Source of the DNA: Chromatiales bacterium
Lineage (GTDB): Bacteria; Pseudomonadota; Gammaproteobacteria; Thiohalospirales; Thiohalospiraceae
Reading direction: 5' to 3'
DNA length: 10,104 bases
NCBI GenBank assembly: GCA_026984715.1
Contig: JALSRO010000341.1
Location: forward strand, 1-10,104
Part shown: piece after piece, positions 1-8,735 of the stretch
Numbering within the stretch: position 1 is the stretch's first letter
Layout of the letters: the number at the start of each line of letters is the position of its first letter
Translations under genes and position numbers: made by a program
The notes under the pieces: model-generated
Told to the model about the DNA's origin: nothing
The model's database searches: none
What the model saw: only the letters and a program-made list of their open reading frames with translations

Positions 1-447
1 CGGGTCAGCTGGAATGGTGAGTCGTTCCAGATGCTCAAATTCCGCTCCATGCCGGTGGAGGCAGAGCGGGAGAGTGGGGCCGTCTGGGCCAAACCGGGGG
101 AGAACCGCGCAACCAAATTTGGCGCCATGCTACGCCGAACCAGCCTGGATGAGCTGCCCCAGTTCATCAACGTACTCAAGGGGGAGATGTCCATCGTGGG
201 ACCCCGCCCGGAACGGCCCGTGTTCGTGGAAAAATTCAAGGATGAAATCCCCTACTACATGCAGAAGCATCTGGTAAAGGCCGGTATCACCGGATGGGCC
301 CAGGTCAACGGATGGCGGGGTGACACCGATCTGAAAAAACGCATCGAGTACGACCTCTACTACATAGAAAACTGGTCATTGTGGTTCGACCTGAAGATCA
401 TCATCATGACCGTCGCCAGGGGGTTCGTCGATGAGAACGCCTATTAG
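1..447 (+). CDS. Undecaprenyl-phosphate sugar phosphotransferase, C-terminal part (WcaJ/EpsB type)
   Basis: This is the 3' end of a gene entering from the left; the frame is open from position 1 and stops with TAG at 445-447, leaving 148 residues. They match the C-terminal bacterial sugar transferase domain of polyisoprenyl-phosphate hexose-1-phosphate transferases. These membrane enzymes start repeat-unit synthesis for exopolysaccharide or O-antigen by moving a sugar-1-phosphate from UDP-sugar to undecaprenyl phosphate. Visible landmarks are KFRSM, LRRTSLDELPQ with the D-E pair typical of the active site, SIVGPRPE, GITGWAQVNGWRGDT, and an ending in EYDLYYIENWSLWFDLKII and NAY. That ending is typical of the undecaprenyl-phosphate glucose transferase subgroup, so glucose is the likeliest sugar, but this is inferred. 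The N-terminal membrane segments and CoA-binding-like domain lie outside the window. No plus-strand gene follows, so it probably closes an exopolysaccharide operon. Confidence 0.93.
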   Translation, partial: RVSWNGESFQMLKFRSMPVEAERESGAVWAKPGENRATKFGAMLRRTSLDELPQFINVLKGEMSIVGPRPERPVFVEKFKDEIPYYMQKHLVKAGITGWAQVNGWRGDTDLKKRIEYDLYYIENWSLWFDLKIIIMTVARGFVDENAY

Positions 448-548
448 CAGGATATAGATTGTCAACCCCGGCAACAATATCGTGTTCAGCCATGGCGCGC
501 CGGTTCGCCGCAATGGGGCGGACGAGACCGGACTCCCGTTACCAACGG

Positions 549-556
549 TGGTTTGA
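549..556. repeat. Left copy of imperfect 8-bp flanking repeat
   Basis: TGGTTTGA directly abuts the left end of the palindromic element. It differs at one base from TGATTTGA at 608-615, which abuts the right end. The arrangement suggests a target-site duplication. Confidence 0.5.
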
Positions 557-607
557 GGTTCTTCGTCATTTCGGGCGGATGAAATCCACACGAAATGACG
601 AAGAACC
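557..607. mobile_element. 51-bp palindromic MITE-like element with flanking 8-bp repeat
   Basis: Positions 557-573 (GGTTCTTCGTCATTTCG) and 591-607 are perfect 17-bp inverted repeats. Inside them GGAT (577-580) pairs with ATCC (584-587) around a GAA loop, so the whole element folds into one long hairpin with a single 3x3 internal loop. The flanks, TGGTTTGA at 549-556 and TGATTTGA at 608-615, agree at 7 of 8 positions, as expected of an aged 8-bp target-site duplication. Inverted repeats starting GG and followed by a CTT-containing stretch, together with an 8-bp duplication, are features of the ISL3 insertion-sequence family; that assignment is from memory and is inference. There is no room for a transposase, so the element would depend on one elsewhere. 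Alternatively it could be a REP-like element or could act as a bidirectional terminator between two convergent genes. Confidence 0.65.
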
Positions 608-615
608 TGATTTGA
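608..615. repeat. Right copy of imperfect 8-bp flanking repeat
   Basis: TGATTTGA directly follows the right end of the palindromic element and matches the left copy at 549-556 in 7 of 8 positions. Confidence 0.5.
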
Positions 616-666
616 ACGCACCCCGACCGGCACTCATCAGTGCGGCTTCGGCAACCACCCTGACCA

Positions 667-1392
667 TCAGAAACCGGTAGAGAACCCTGCGCTACTCTCC
701 ATCTCCCACCGGCCATCCCATCCAGGCATGTCGCACAGCCTTCTCACCATCCTGACGAACTGGATACGTGGAACTGAAACCGCTCCCAGGGAGGCCAAGT
801 GTGCAGTGGCGACCTGGCAGTCGATCAGCTCAAACCCCCGCGACCGCAACACAGATACGAGATGGACGAGGGCCACCTTTGATGCATCACTGCACCGACT
901 GAACATCGACTCTCCAAAGAAGACTCGACCAATCGCGATCCCATAGAGCCCACCAACCAGCACACCGCCTTCCCAACACTCCACCGAGTGGGCCACACCC
1001 GCCCTGTGCAGCTGCTGGTAGGCTTGTTTCATCTGCTGCGTGATCCAAGTTCCGGACTCACCCTTGCGCGGAGCCGCGCAACCCGCCATCACCTGCGCAA
1101 ATGCCCTGTCCAGTGTCACCTCGAAGGGAGCCTTCTTTAGCCTCTTGCGCAGACTGCGCGAAATCTTCAGCTGCTCTGGAAACAGTACCGCACGAGGATC
1201 GGGAGACCACCACAAGATGGGTTGCCCTTCGCTATACCAAGGAAAGATCCCCTGACGGTAGGCGGCAAGGATGCGTGCGGGAGAGAGGTCACCACCCGCC
1301 GCCAACAGACCGTCCGGCTCCCGCAGCGCCAGCGCCACATCCGGAAACCCGTCCACGGGATCGCCCGCATCGATCCAGTAAGGAGCAGTCAT
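667..1392 (-). CDS. aat: Leucyl/phenylalanyl-tRNA--protein transferase
   Basis: Aat is a cytosolic enzyme that transfers Leu or Phe from aminoacyl-tRNA to proteins with N-terminal Arg or Lys, marking them for ClpS/ClpAP degradation (N-degron pathway). The 241-residue product has the usual family length. Visible landmarks are LREPDGLLAAGGDLSPARIL near residues 22-42, FPWY at 50-53, WWSPDPRAVLFPE at 61-73, GTWIT at 114-118, HSVE at 135-138, GESMFSR at 160-166 and IDCQ at 190-193. I chose the ATG at 1392 because family members begin about 20 residues before the LREP motif. The frame stays open upstream to 1665, but that part overlaps trxB and does not look like Aat. The gene begins 17 bp after the trxB stop. 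The nearest Shine-Dalgarno-like stretch (AAGGA, overlapping the trxB stop) sits unusually far from the ATG, so translation may be coupled to trxB. The arginyltransferase gene (ate/bpt) that follows aat in many relatives is not present. Confidence 0.95.
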   Translation of the reverse strand: MTAPYWIDAGDPVDGFPDVALALREPDGLLAAGGDLSPARILAAYRQGIFPWYSEGQPILWWSPDPRAVLFPEQLKISRSLRKRLKKAPFEVTLDRAFAQVMAGCAAPRKGESGTWITQQMKQAYQQLHRAGVAHSVECWEGGVLVGGLYGIAIGRVFFGESMFSRCSDASKVALVHLVSVLRSRGFELIDCQVATAHLASLGAVSVPRIQFVRMVRRLCDMPGWDGRWEMESSAGFSTGF

Positions 1393-1408
1393 CCGAATGC
1401 CATGGGAA

Positions 1409-4761
<3,353 letters not shown>

Positions 4762-4772
<11 letters not shown>

Positions 4773-4785
4773 CAACGATCGGGAG
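4762..4785. other. Stem-loop across the ftsK stop codon
   Basis: CTCCCGA (4762-4768) and TCGGGAG (4779-4785) form a perfect 7-bp stem around a 10-nt loop that contains the ftsK stop. No T-run follows on either strand, so it is not a standard intrinsic terminator. It may limit read-through or stabilise the 3' end, or may be chance. Confidence 0.3.
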
Positions 4786-4826
4786 CCGCCACTAACCCGG
4801 CGACAATAGGTGTCACATCGAGGGCT

Positions 4827-5003
4827 TCAGGCAGAGGTCGTTCCTTCGTCGAGGACACCCCGCTCCAGTGTATCCGCGCACTCGCGACACCTGGAGATCC
4901 TTGTCCAGCGCACTCGCACTGGGCGGCGATAGGCTGCCTTGGTGCCTACCGGCACGCCACGGCTGAATACGATAGATATCGCTACCACATCAATCGGTAA
5001 CAT
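4827..5003 (-). CDS. Doubtful 58-codon ORF overlapping the end of tsaB
   Basis: An ATG at 5003 inside the last codons of tsaB opens a 58-residue reading frame (MLPIDVVAISIVFSRG...) that runs into the convergent gap and contains a CREC motif (residues 39-42). It overlaps tsaB by 14 bp, has no clear Shine-Dalgarno and resembles no family I recognise. The frame is also open upstream as an antiparallel shadow, which weakens the case. It is listed because it is the only coding candidate in the 217-bp gap between tsaB and ftsK; more likely this gap is non-coding. Confidence 0.12.
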   Translation of the reverse strand: MLPIDVVAISIVFSRGVPVGTKAAYRRPVRVRWTRISRCRECADTLERGVLDEGTTSA

Positions 5004-5664
5004 CGTTGCGCAGATAGACCGGCTGGATCCCATCGGCCCGCAGCGGCTCGGCTCCTCTCTCGATGGCATGGCTCGCCAATATGGCGATGTCGCGGGCGCG
5101 GGGGTATCGTTCGGGGTGGCTCTCCTCCAGCCGCCCCCGCAGACGCTGTCGCAAACTCTCTCCGTGCCCCTGCCAACCCGTACCGGCTCCCAACCAGCCA
5201 CTCCCTGCCGGCAACAGGAGCTTCTCCGGCGTGGCCAGCTGCTCCTCATCCACCGGCTGCATAATCCCCTCTTCATTAGATACGCAACTGCTCCAGTACA
5301 CCTCCCCCATGCGTGCGTCGATGGCGGCGAGCACCCGCTGGCTCCCCAGTTCCCGCCGGACCCCCTGTGCCAGCGCAACCAGGCCCGAGACAGGCATCAC
5401 CGGCAGATCGGCGGCGAAGGCGACTCCCTGGATGATGCTGACGGCGATGCGTACTCCGGTGAATGAGCCAGGGCCGCGCCCAAACGCCAGCATCTCCAGA
5501 TCCCCTACATCCATCCCTCCCTCTGCCAACAGCTGCTGGCACATGGGAAGGATCAGGGAGGCATGGCGGCGCGGAGCAACTTCGTAAAGCTCGATGACCT
5601 CTCCATCCACCAGTAACGCGGCTGAACAGGCCTCCGTAGAGGTCTCGATGGCGAGCAGCTTCAC
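4990..5664 (-). CDS. tsaB: tRNA threonylcarbamoyladenosine biosynthesis protein TsaB
   Basis: TsaB (formerly YeaZ) is an inactive paralogue and partner of TsaD. With TsaC and TsaE they make the t6A modification at position 37 of ANN-decoding tRNAs in the cytosol. The 224-residue protein has the usual length and shows the ASKHA-fold start LLAIETSTEACSAALL (residues 3-18), RRHASLILPM (32-41), FGRGPGSFTGVRIAVSIIQG (61-80), the region LPVMPVSGLVALAQG (87-101) and the C-terminal RARDIAILA and PVYLRN (216-220). It starts with GTG, whose GTGA overlaps the TGA stop of the helicase gene by 4 bp, so translation is probably coupled. It is the last well-supported gene of the minus-strand run. Adjacency to a yoaA-type helicase is also seen in E. 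coli. Confidence 0.95.
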   Translation of the reverse strand: MKLLAIETSTEACSAALLVDGEVIELYEVAPRRHASLILPMCQQLLAEGGMDVGDLEMLAFGRGPGSFTGVRIAVSIIQGVAFAADLPVMPVSGLVALAQGVRRELGSQRVLAAIDARMGEVYWSSCVSNEEGIMQPVDEEQLATPEKLLLPAGSGWLGAGTGWQGHGESLRQRLRGRLEESHPERYPRARDIAILASHAIERGAEPLRADGIQPVYLRNDVTD

Positions 5665-7604
5665 TGCACGCCTCTCCCCGACTGCAGTGCAAAAAAGCGT
5701 TGCACCACCGCCAGCTTGCGGCTACGGGTCATGGAGGGCAGGCTATTGAGAAACAGGCGTCCGTAGGGCTTGCTCAACAACCGGGGATCACATAGCACCA
5801 GAACGCCGCGATCTGCATCGTCGCGAATCAGCCGTCCTGCACCCTGCTTCAGGGTCAATACAGCCTCCGGCAACTGGAACTCCATGAACGGGTTGCCTCC
5901 CCGCGCCCGCAGGGCGCTGATTCTCGCCTCGGTAACCGGATCCCCCGGTGAGGCAAACGGCAGCTTGTCGATTATGACGCAAGAGAGTGCTTCACCGCAC
6001 ACGTCCACCCCTTCCCAGAAGCTGCTGGTCCCCAGCAGCACCGCATTTCCCAGCTCCCTGAACCGTTCCAGCAGGCGGCTGCGCGGCATGTCGCCCTGGA
6101 CCAGCAAGGGGTAGTCGAGCCGGTCGGAGAGCCACTCCCCGGCCCACTGTAGCGCGCGATGACTGGTGAACAGGATGAATGTGCGGCCCTGACTAAGCCG
6201 GATCACCTGCAGCGCGTGCTCGACCACCGCTCTGGTGTAGTCGGGAGAGGCGGGGTCGGGAAGCCGTTCGGGAACGTAGAGTACCGCCTGACGGCGATAG
6301 TCGAAGGGACTCTCCCAACTGCGCGTCTCTGCGCCGGCAAGCCCCAGGCGGCTGGAAAAGTAGTCGAAACGGGAATCCACCGCCAACGTGGCGGAGGTAA
6401 AGATCCACGCCGCTTTCTGCTGGTCGACCTTGGAACGAAACAGGGAGGCGATATTCAAGGGGGTGAGATGCAGGCTGAAGCTGCGCCTGTGTGTCTCGAA
6501 CCAGTGGATATGCTCTTCTGGAGAGGGCCCCGTCAAGTAGTCGAACCTCTCCAACAGCTCACTGCAGCGCCTGAAACAGCTCTCCAGTCCCTTGCCCCTG
6601 GGGGCCAAAGGCTCCAGCTGCTGCTGAAGCCCGCCAAGGCACTCCCGCAAGTTGGCTGTCGCTTCACGCACCGCGGCCTGTTGCGCGAATCCGCTCCATG
6701 GGGCTCGCCGCTGCTCTGTGCCAAAGGCCTGGCGCATCTCCTGGACCGCATACTGGAGCTTGTCCGCCTGGTTCCGCAGGGATTCGTCCTCACCGGCCTC
6801 CCGACAGTCCTCGGAAATAGTGTCCCGCGCCAACTCGATCAACTGGTTGGCGCTGATCCCCTGCCCAAAGAAGGCGGTGGCCACGTCGGGCAGCTGGTGG
6901 GCCTCGTCGAGGATCAGCGCATTGGCTGCAGGCAGAATCTCCCCAAACCCCCCGTCCCGCAGCGCCATGTCGGCAAACAGCAGATGGTGATTCACCACCA
7001 CTACATCCGCCTCTTGCGCCTGGCGCCGGGCACGCATCACGAAGCAATCGGAAAAATCCGGGCACTCCTGCCCCAGACAGTTGTCTGCATTGGAGGTCAC
7101 CATGCCCCAGACTGGCGTATCTTCCGGAACCTCCTCCATCTCACCGATATCGCCACTGCGGGTGCGCCCGCGCCATTTACGAATGCGCTGCAGCTGGTCG
7201 ATCTGCCTCCGGGAAGTGAAGCGGCCCTGCTCCTCTGCCAAGCCGAGGCGGTAGGTACAGAGGTAGTTCCCCCTCCCCTTCAGCATGGCAGTAGAGACTG
7301 GAATGTCGAGAGCACTGCGCACCAACGGCAGATCCTTGTGGAACAGCTGGTCCTGCAGTGTCTTGGTTCCGGTGGAGATAATGATCTTCTCCCCGCTGAG
7401 CAGGGCGGGCACCAGATAGGCGAAGGTCTTACCCGTCCCGGTTCCGGCCTCGGCTATCAACAGGCTGCGGTTCTCAATCGCCTGCTCCACCGCCTCCGCC
7501 ATCTCCTGCTGGGGAGGACGTGGCGCGAACCCGGGGAGCGTTCGTGCCAGCGGACCATCCGCAGCCAGGACCTGTTTACTGTCGAGCACGGTGATGGTCG
7601 TCAC
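5661..7604 (-). CDS. yoaA: YoaA/DinG-family ATP-dependent Fe-S helicase
   Basis: This 647-residue XPD-like superfamily 2 helicase resembles E. coli YoaA in length and motifs. YoaA-type enzymes are Fe-S 5'-3' helicases linked to repair at damaged replication forks. Seen in order are FAPRPPQQEMAEAV (Q-motif-like, 26-39), Walker A EAGTGTGKT (52-60), STGTKTLQDQL (77-87), four Fe-S cysteines (C116, C176, C181, C187), VVVVNHHLLFADM (201-213), DEAH (233-236), FTSATL (402-407), FILFTSHRALQ (476-486), TSSFWEGVDV (526-535) and the arginine-finger motif QGAGRLIRDDADRG (587-600). All appear intact. The start is a GTG at 7604 with no evident Shine-Dalgarno; the residues from about 15 onward (ADGPLARTLPGF) align with the YoaA start, so a slightly later start is possible. 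A 104-bp gap separates it from the upstream gene. The name dinG is also used for this family, but true E. coli DinG is longer and differs. Confidence 0.93.
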   Translation of the reverse strand: MTTITVLDSKQVLAADGPLARTLPGFAPRPPQQEMAEAVEQAIENRSLLIAEAGTGTGKTFAYLVPALLSGEKIIISTGTKTLQDQLFHKDLPLVRSALDIPVSTAMLKGRGNYLCTYRLGLAEEQGRFTSRRQIDQLQRIRKWRGRTRSGDIGEMEEVPEDTPVWGMVTSNADNCLGQECPDFSDCFVMRARRQAQEADVVVVNHHLLFADMALRDGGFGEILPAANALILDEAHQLPDVATAFFGQGISANQLIELARDTISEDCREAGEDESLRNQADKLQYAVQEMRQAFGTEQRRAPWSGFAQQAAVREATANLRECLGGLQQQLEPLAPRGKGLESCFRRCSELLERFDYLTGPSPEEHIHWFETHRRSFSLHLTPLNIASLFRSKVDQQKAAWIFTSATLAVDSRFDYFSSRLGLAGAETRSWESPFDYRRQAVLYVPERLPDPASPDYTRAVVEHALQVIRLSQGRTFILFTSHRALQWAGEWLSDRLDYPLLVQGDMPRSRLLERFRELGNAVLLGTSSFWEGVDVCGEALSCVIIDKLPFASPGDPVTEARISALRARGGNPFMEFQLPEAVLTLKQGAGRLIRDDADRGVLVLCDPRLLSKPYGRLFLNSLPSMTRSRKLAVVQRFFALQSGRGVQ

Positions 7605-7708
7605 AGAACGGAATCAGACAGGTAGCGTAAAACCAGAGGACACGCCCTCTCTCACCTGCAACAACCGGCAACCTGGCCACATCCCGAACGCCAGAAGAAC
7701 GAGTGGCA
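7605..7708 (-). other. 104-bp gap upstream of the yoaA-type helicase gene
   Basis: This is the only sizeable space in the minus-strand gene run. It has a weak hairpin (AGAGG 7635-7639 with CCTCT 7646-7650) and no convincing -35/-10 pair or Shine-Dalgarno before the GTG at 7604. It could hold an internal promoter for the helicase and tsaB genes, but I cannot point to one. Confidence 0.35.
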
Positions 7709-8203
7709 TCAGTTCTGCCACAGCTCGTCGGTTATCTCCCCCTCCTCCTGGGTCCAGACCAGCCGGGAGATATGCTTGAAACGGGCGACGGACATGGCGC
7801 CTCTCCGGTTACGAGGGGCATTCTCTCTCCCCTTCAGTGCCGCAAGGATTTCGCTTCGATCCGCCTCGTGAATTTCGCTGGGTTCATAGTTTTCATCCAT
7901 CAATACCAGCATTACCGAATCCCACTCCCTGTCCAGTTTGAGCTGACCGATGCGCTGCCCTGACTTGCCCTCGTCGAACAGCGCACGTGCCTTGACCTGT
8001 ATCCGCCGCCCTTCCCGCCGCCCCCGACCAACGAGATCGTAGCCGGCACCACCATCTTCCGGCACTTCCAGATTCAGCAGCCTGGCGGCATCGAACAGGG
8101 CGATCTCGTTGCTGATCGCAAGAGGTTTGCCCGTGGCCTTGCGATATTCCGCCGCCAGGCGGCGTGCCTCACTCATCAGCTTGTCAACGGCGTAGAGGGC
8201 CAT
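7709..8203 (-). CDS. Uncharacterised protein with PD-(D/E)XK-nuclease-like signature
   Basis: I recognise this as a conserved hypothetical protein of proteobacteria (possibly a DUF6998-type family, from memory) with no known role to name. It has 164 residues, no signal peptide and no membrane segment. An N-terminal helix (SEARRLAAEYRKATG) is followed by NEIALFDAARLLNL (E33), GYDLVG (D56), RRIQVKAR with Q69-V70-K71, SGQRIGQLKLDREWDSVMLVLMD (81-103), an acidic stretch, and KRGA/SVARFK-like GAMSVARFKHI (135-145). The order E, then D, then Q-x-K on a predicted beta strand fits the PD-(D/E)XK restriction-endonuclease-like fold; this is inference. The ATG at 8203 follows GGATAGGG about 8 nt upstream, 10 bp after the lpoP stop; a second ATG at 8176 is possible. 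It lies between lpoP and the helicase gene and is probably cotranscribed with lpoP. A binding-only, inactive fold is also possible. Confidence 0.85.
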   Translation of the reverse strand: MALYAVDKLMSEARRLAAEYRKATGKPLAISNEIALFDAARLLNLEVPEDGGAGYDLVGRGRREGRRIQVKARALFDEGKSGQRIGQLKLDREWDSVMLVLMDENYEPSEIHEADRSEILAALKGRENAPRNRRGAMSVARFKHISRLVWTQEEGEITDELWQN

Positions 8204-8213
8204 CGGCGCAACC

Positions 8214-8735
8214 CTATCCGCCTTGCCTGGCCAACTGAATGATCGCCTGGTTGTCCTCCAGGAGGGAGGCATTTCCAGCAGCGAGGCTACTGGATTTCGC
8301 CGCCAGACTGGCCGCCTGCGCATATCGTCCCTGCTTCAGCCGCACATGGGCGAGGCGGTTCCACAACTGGGCGTTGCGTGGCTCGATACGCAGTGCCCTC
8401 TCCAGACTGGCGGCCGCAGCAGCGAGATTACCGGAGTCATACTGCGCCCGGGCGTCACTCAACAGGGCCAGCACCGTATCGTTGGCTGGCGCCGCCGGGC
8501 GCGCAGGTGGCTCCGGCAGCGGTGCCGGAACAACCTGCGGCCGGTCGATCGGTTTCGCCACCACCGCTTCTTCTGACGGTGGCGGCACACTAGCCGGAGG
8601 TTGGGGTGCCGGGGGTTCCCTCATCCCTGCGCAACCGGAAAGGAGCACTGCCATCATCACCACAAACCACAAGAACCCCGCAGCCCGCGCCCGGATGGCA
8701 GTAAGGCCGGGAACTCTCGTCAACATCTGATTCAT
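8214..8735 (-). CDS. lpoP: TPR outer-membrane lipoprotein, probable PBP1b activator LpoP
   Basis: The 173-residue product has a lipoprotein signal peptide: Arg residues at 7, 15 and 17, a hydrophobic core (FLWFVVMMAVLL) and the lipobox LSGC with the lipidated Cys at residue 35. The residue after Cys is Ala, so export to the outer membrane is expected. A proline-rich spacer follows (about 41-83), then two tetratricopeptide-like repeats (about 87-154) including GNLAAAAASLERALRIEPRNAQLWNRLAHVRLKQGRY. In Pseudomonas, the TPR lipoprotein LpoP activates the PBP1b synthase. The same architecture and the 4-bp ATGA overlap with mrcB support the assignment, although the name rests on context and architecture rather than alignment. 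The start at 8735 has AAAGGA about 8 nt upstream; an in-frame ATG at 8726 is an alternative and would give a shorter signal peptide. Confidence 0.8.
   Translation of the reverse strand: MNQMLTRVPGLTAIRARAAGFLWFVVMMAVLLSGCAGMREPPAPQPPASVPPPSEEAVVAKPIDRPQVVPAPLPEPPARPAAPANDTVLALLSDARAQYDSGNLAAAAASLERALRIEPRNAQLWNRLAHVRLKQGRYAQAASLAAKSSSLAAGNASLLEDNQAIIQLARQGG

Larger units (their letters stand above)
448..666. other. Gene-free gap between the sugar transferase gene and aat
   Basis: These 219 bp lie between the convergent 3' ends of the sugar transferase gene and aat. I see no credible coding sequence in any frame. The main content is the palindromic element at 557-607. Two short hairpins also occur (536-548, 5-bp stem with ACC loop; 630-643, 5-bp stem with CATC loop), but neither is followed by a T-run, so no standard intrinsic terminator can be assigned to either gene. 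Confidence 0.7.

Noticed and set aside
454..462. TTGACA-like box on the minus strand near 457-462 after the sugar transferase gene.
   Set aside because: No -10 at suitable spacing, and it would only drive antisense transcription into the transferase gene.
536..548. Small hairpin CCGTT-ACC-AACGG beside the palindromic element, considered as a terminator.
   Set aside because: The stem is only 5 bp and no T-run follows on either strand.
6159..7625. A 488-codon open frame on the plus strand opposite the helicase gene.
   Set aside because: It lies wholly antisense to a clearly conserved helicase, its product looks compositionally random and matches no family; long antisense frames are common in GC-rich genes.
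7271..8016. Two KOPS-like octamers (GGGNAGGG) on the minus strand, at 7271-7278 and 8009-8016, near ftsK.
   Set aside because: About one such match is expected by chance in 10 kb; two matches in coding sequence say nothing about replichore direction without genome-wide statistics.
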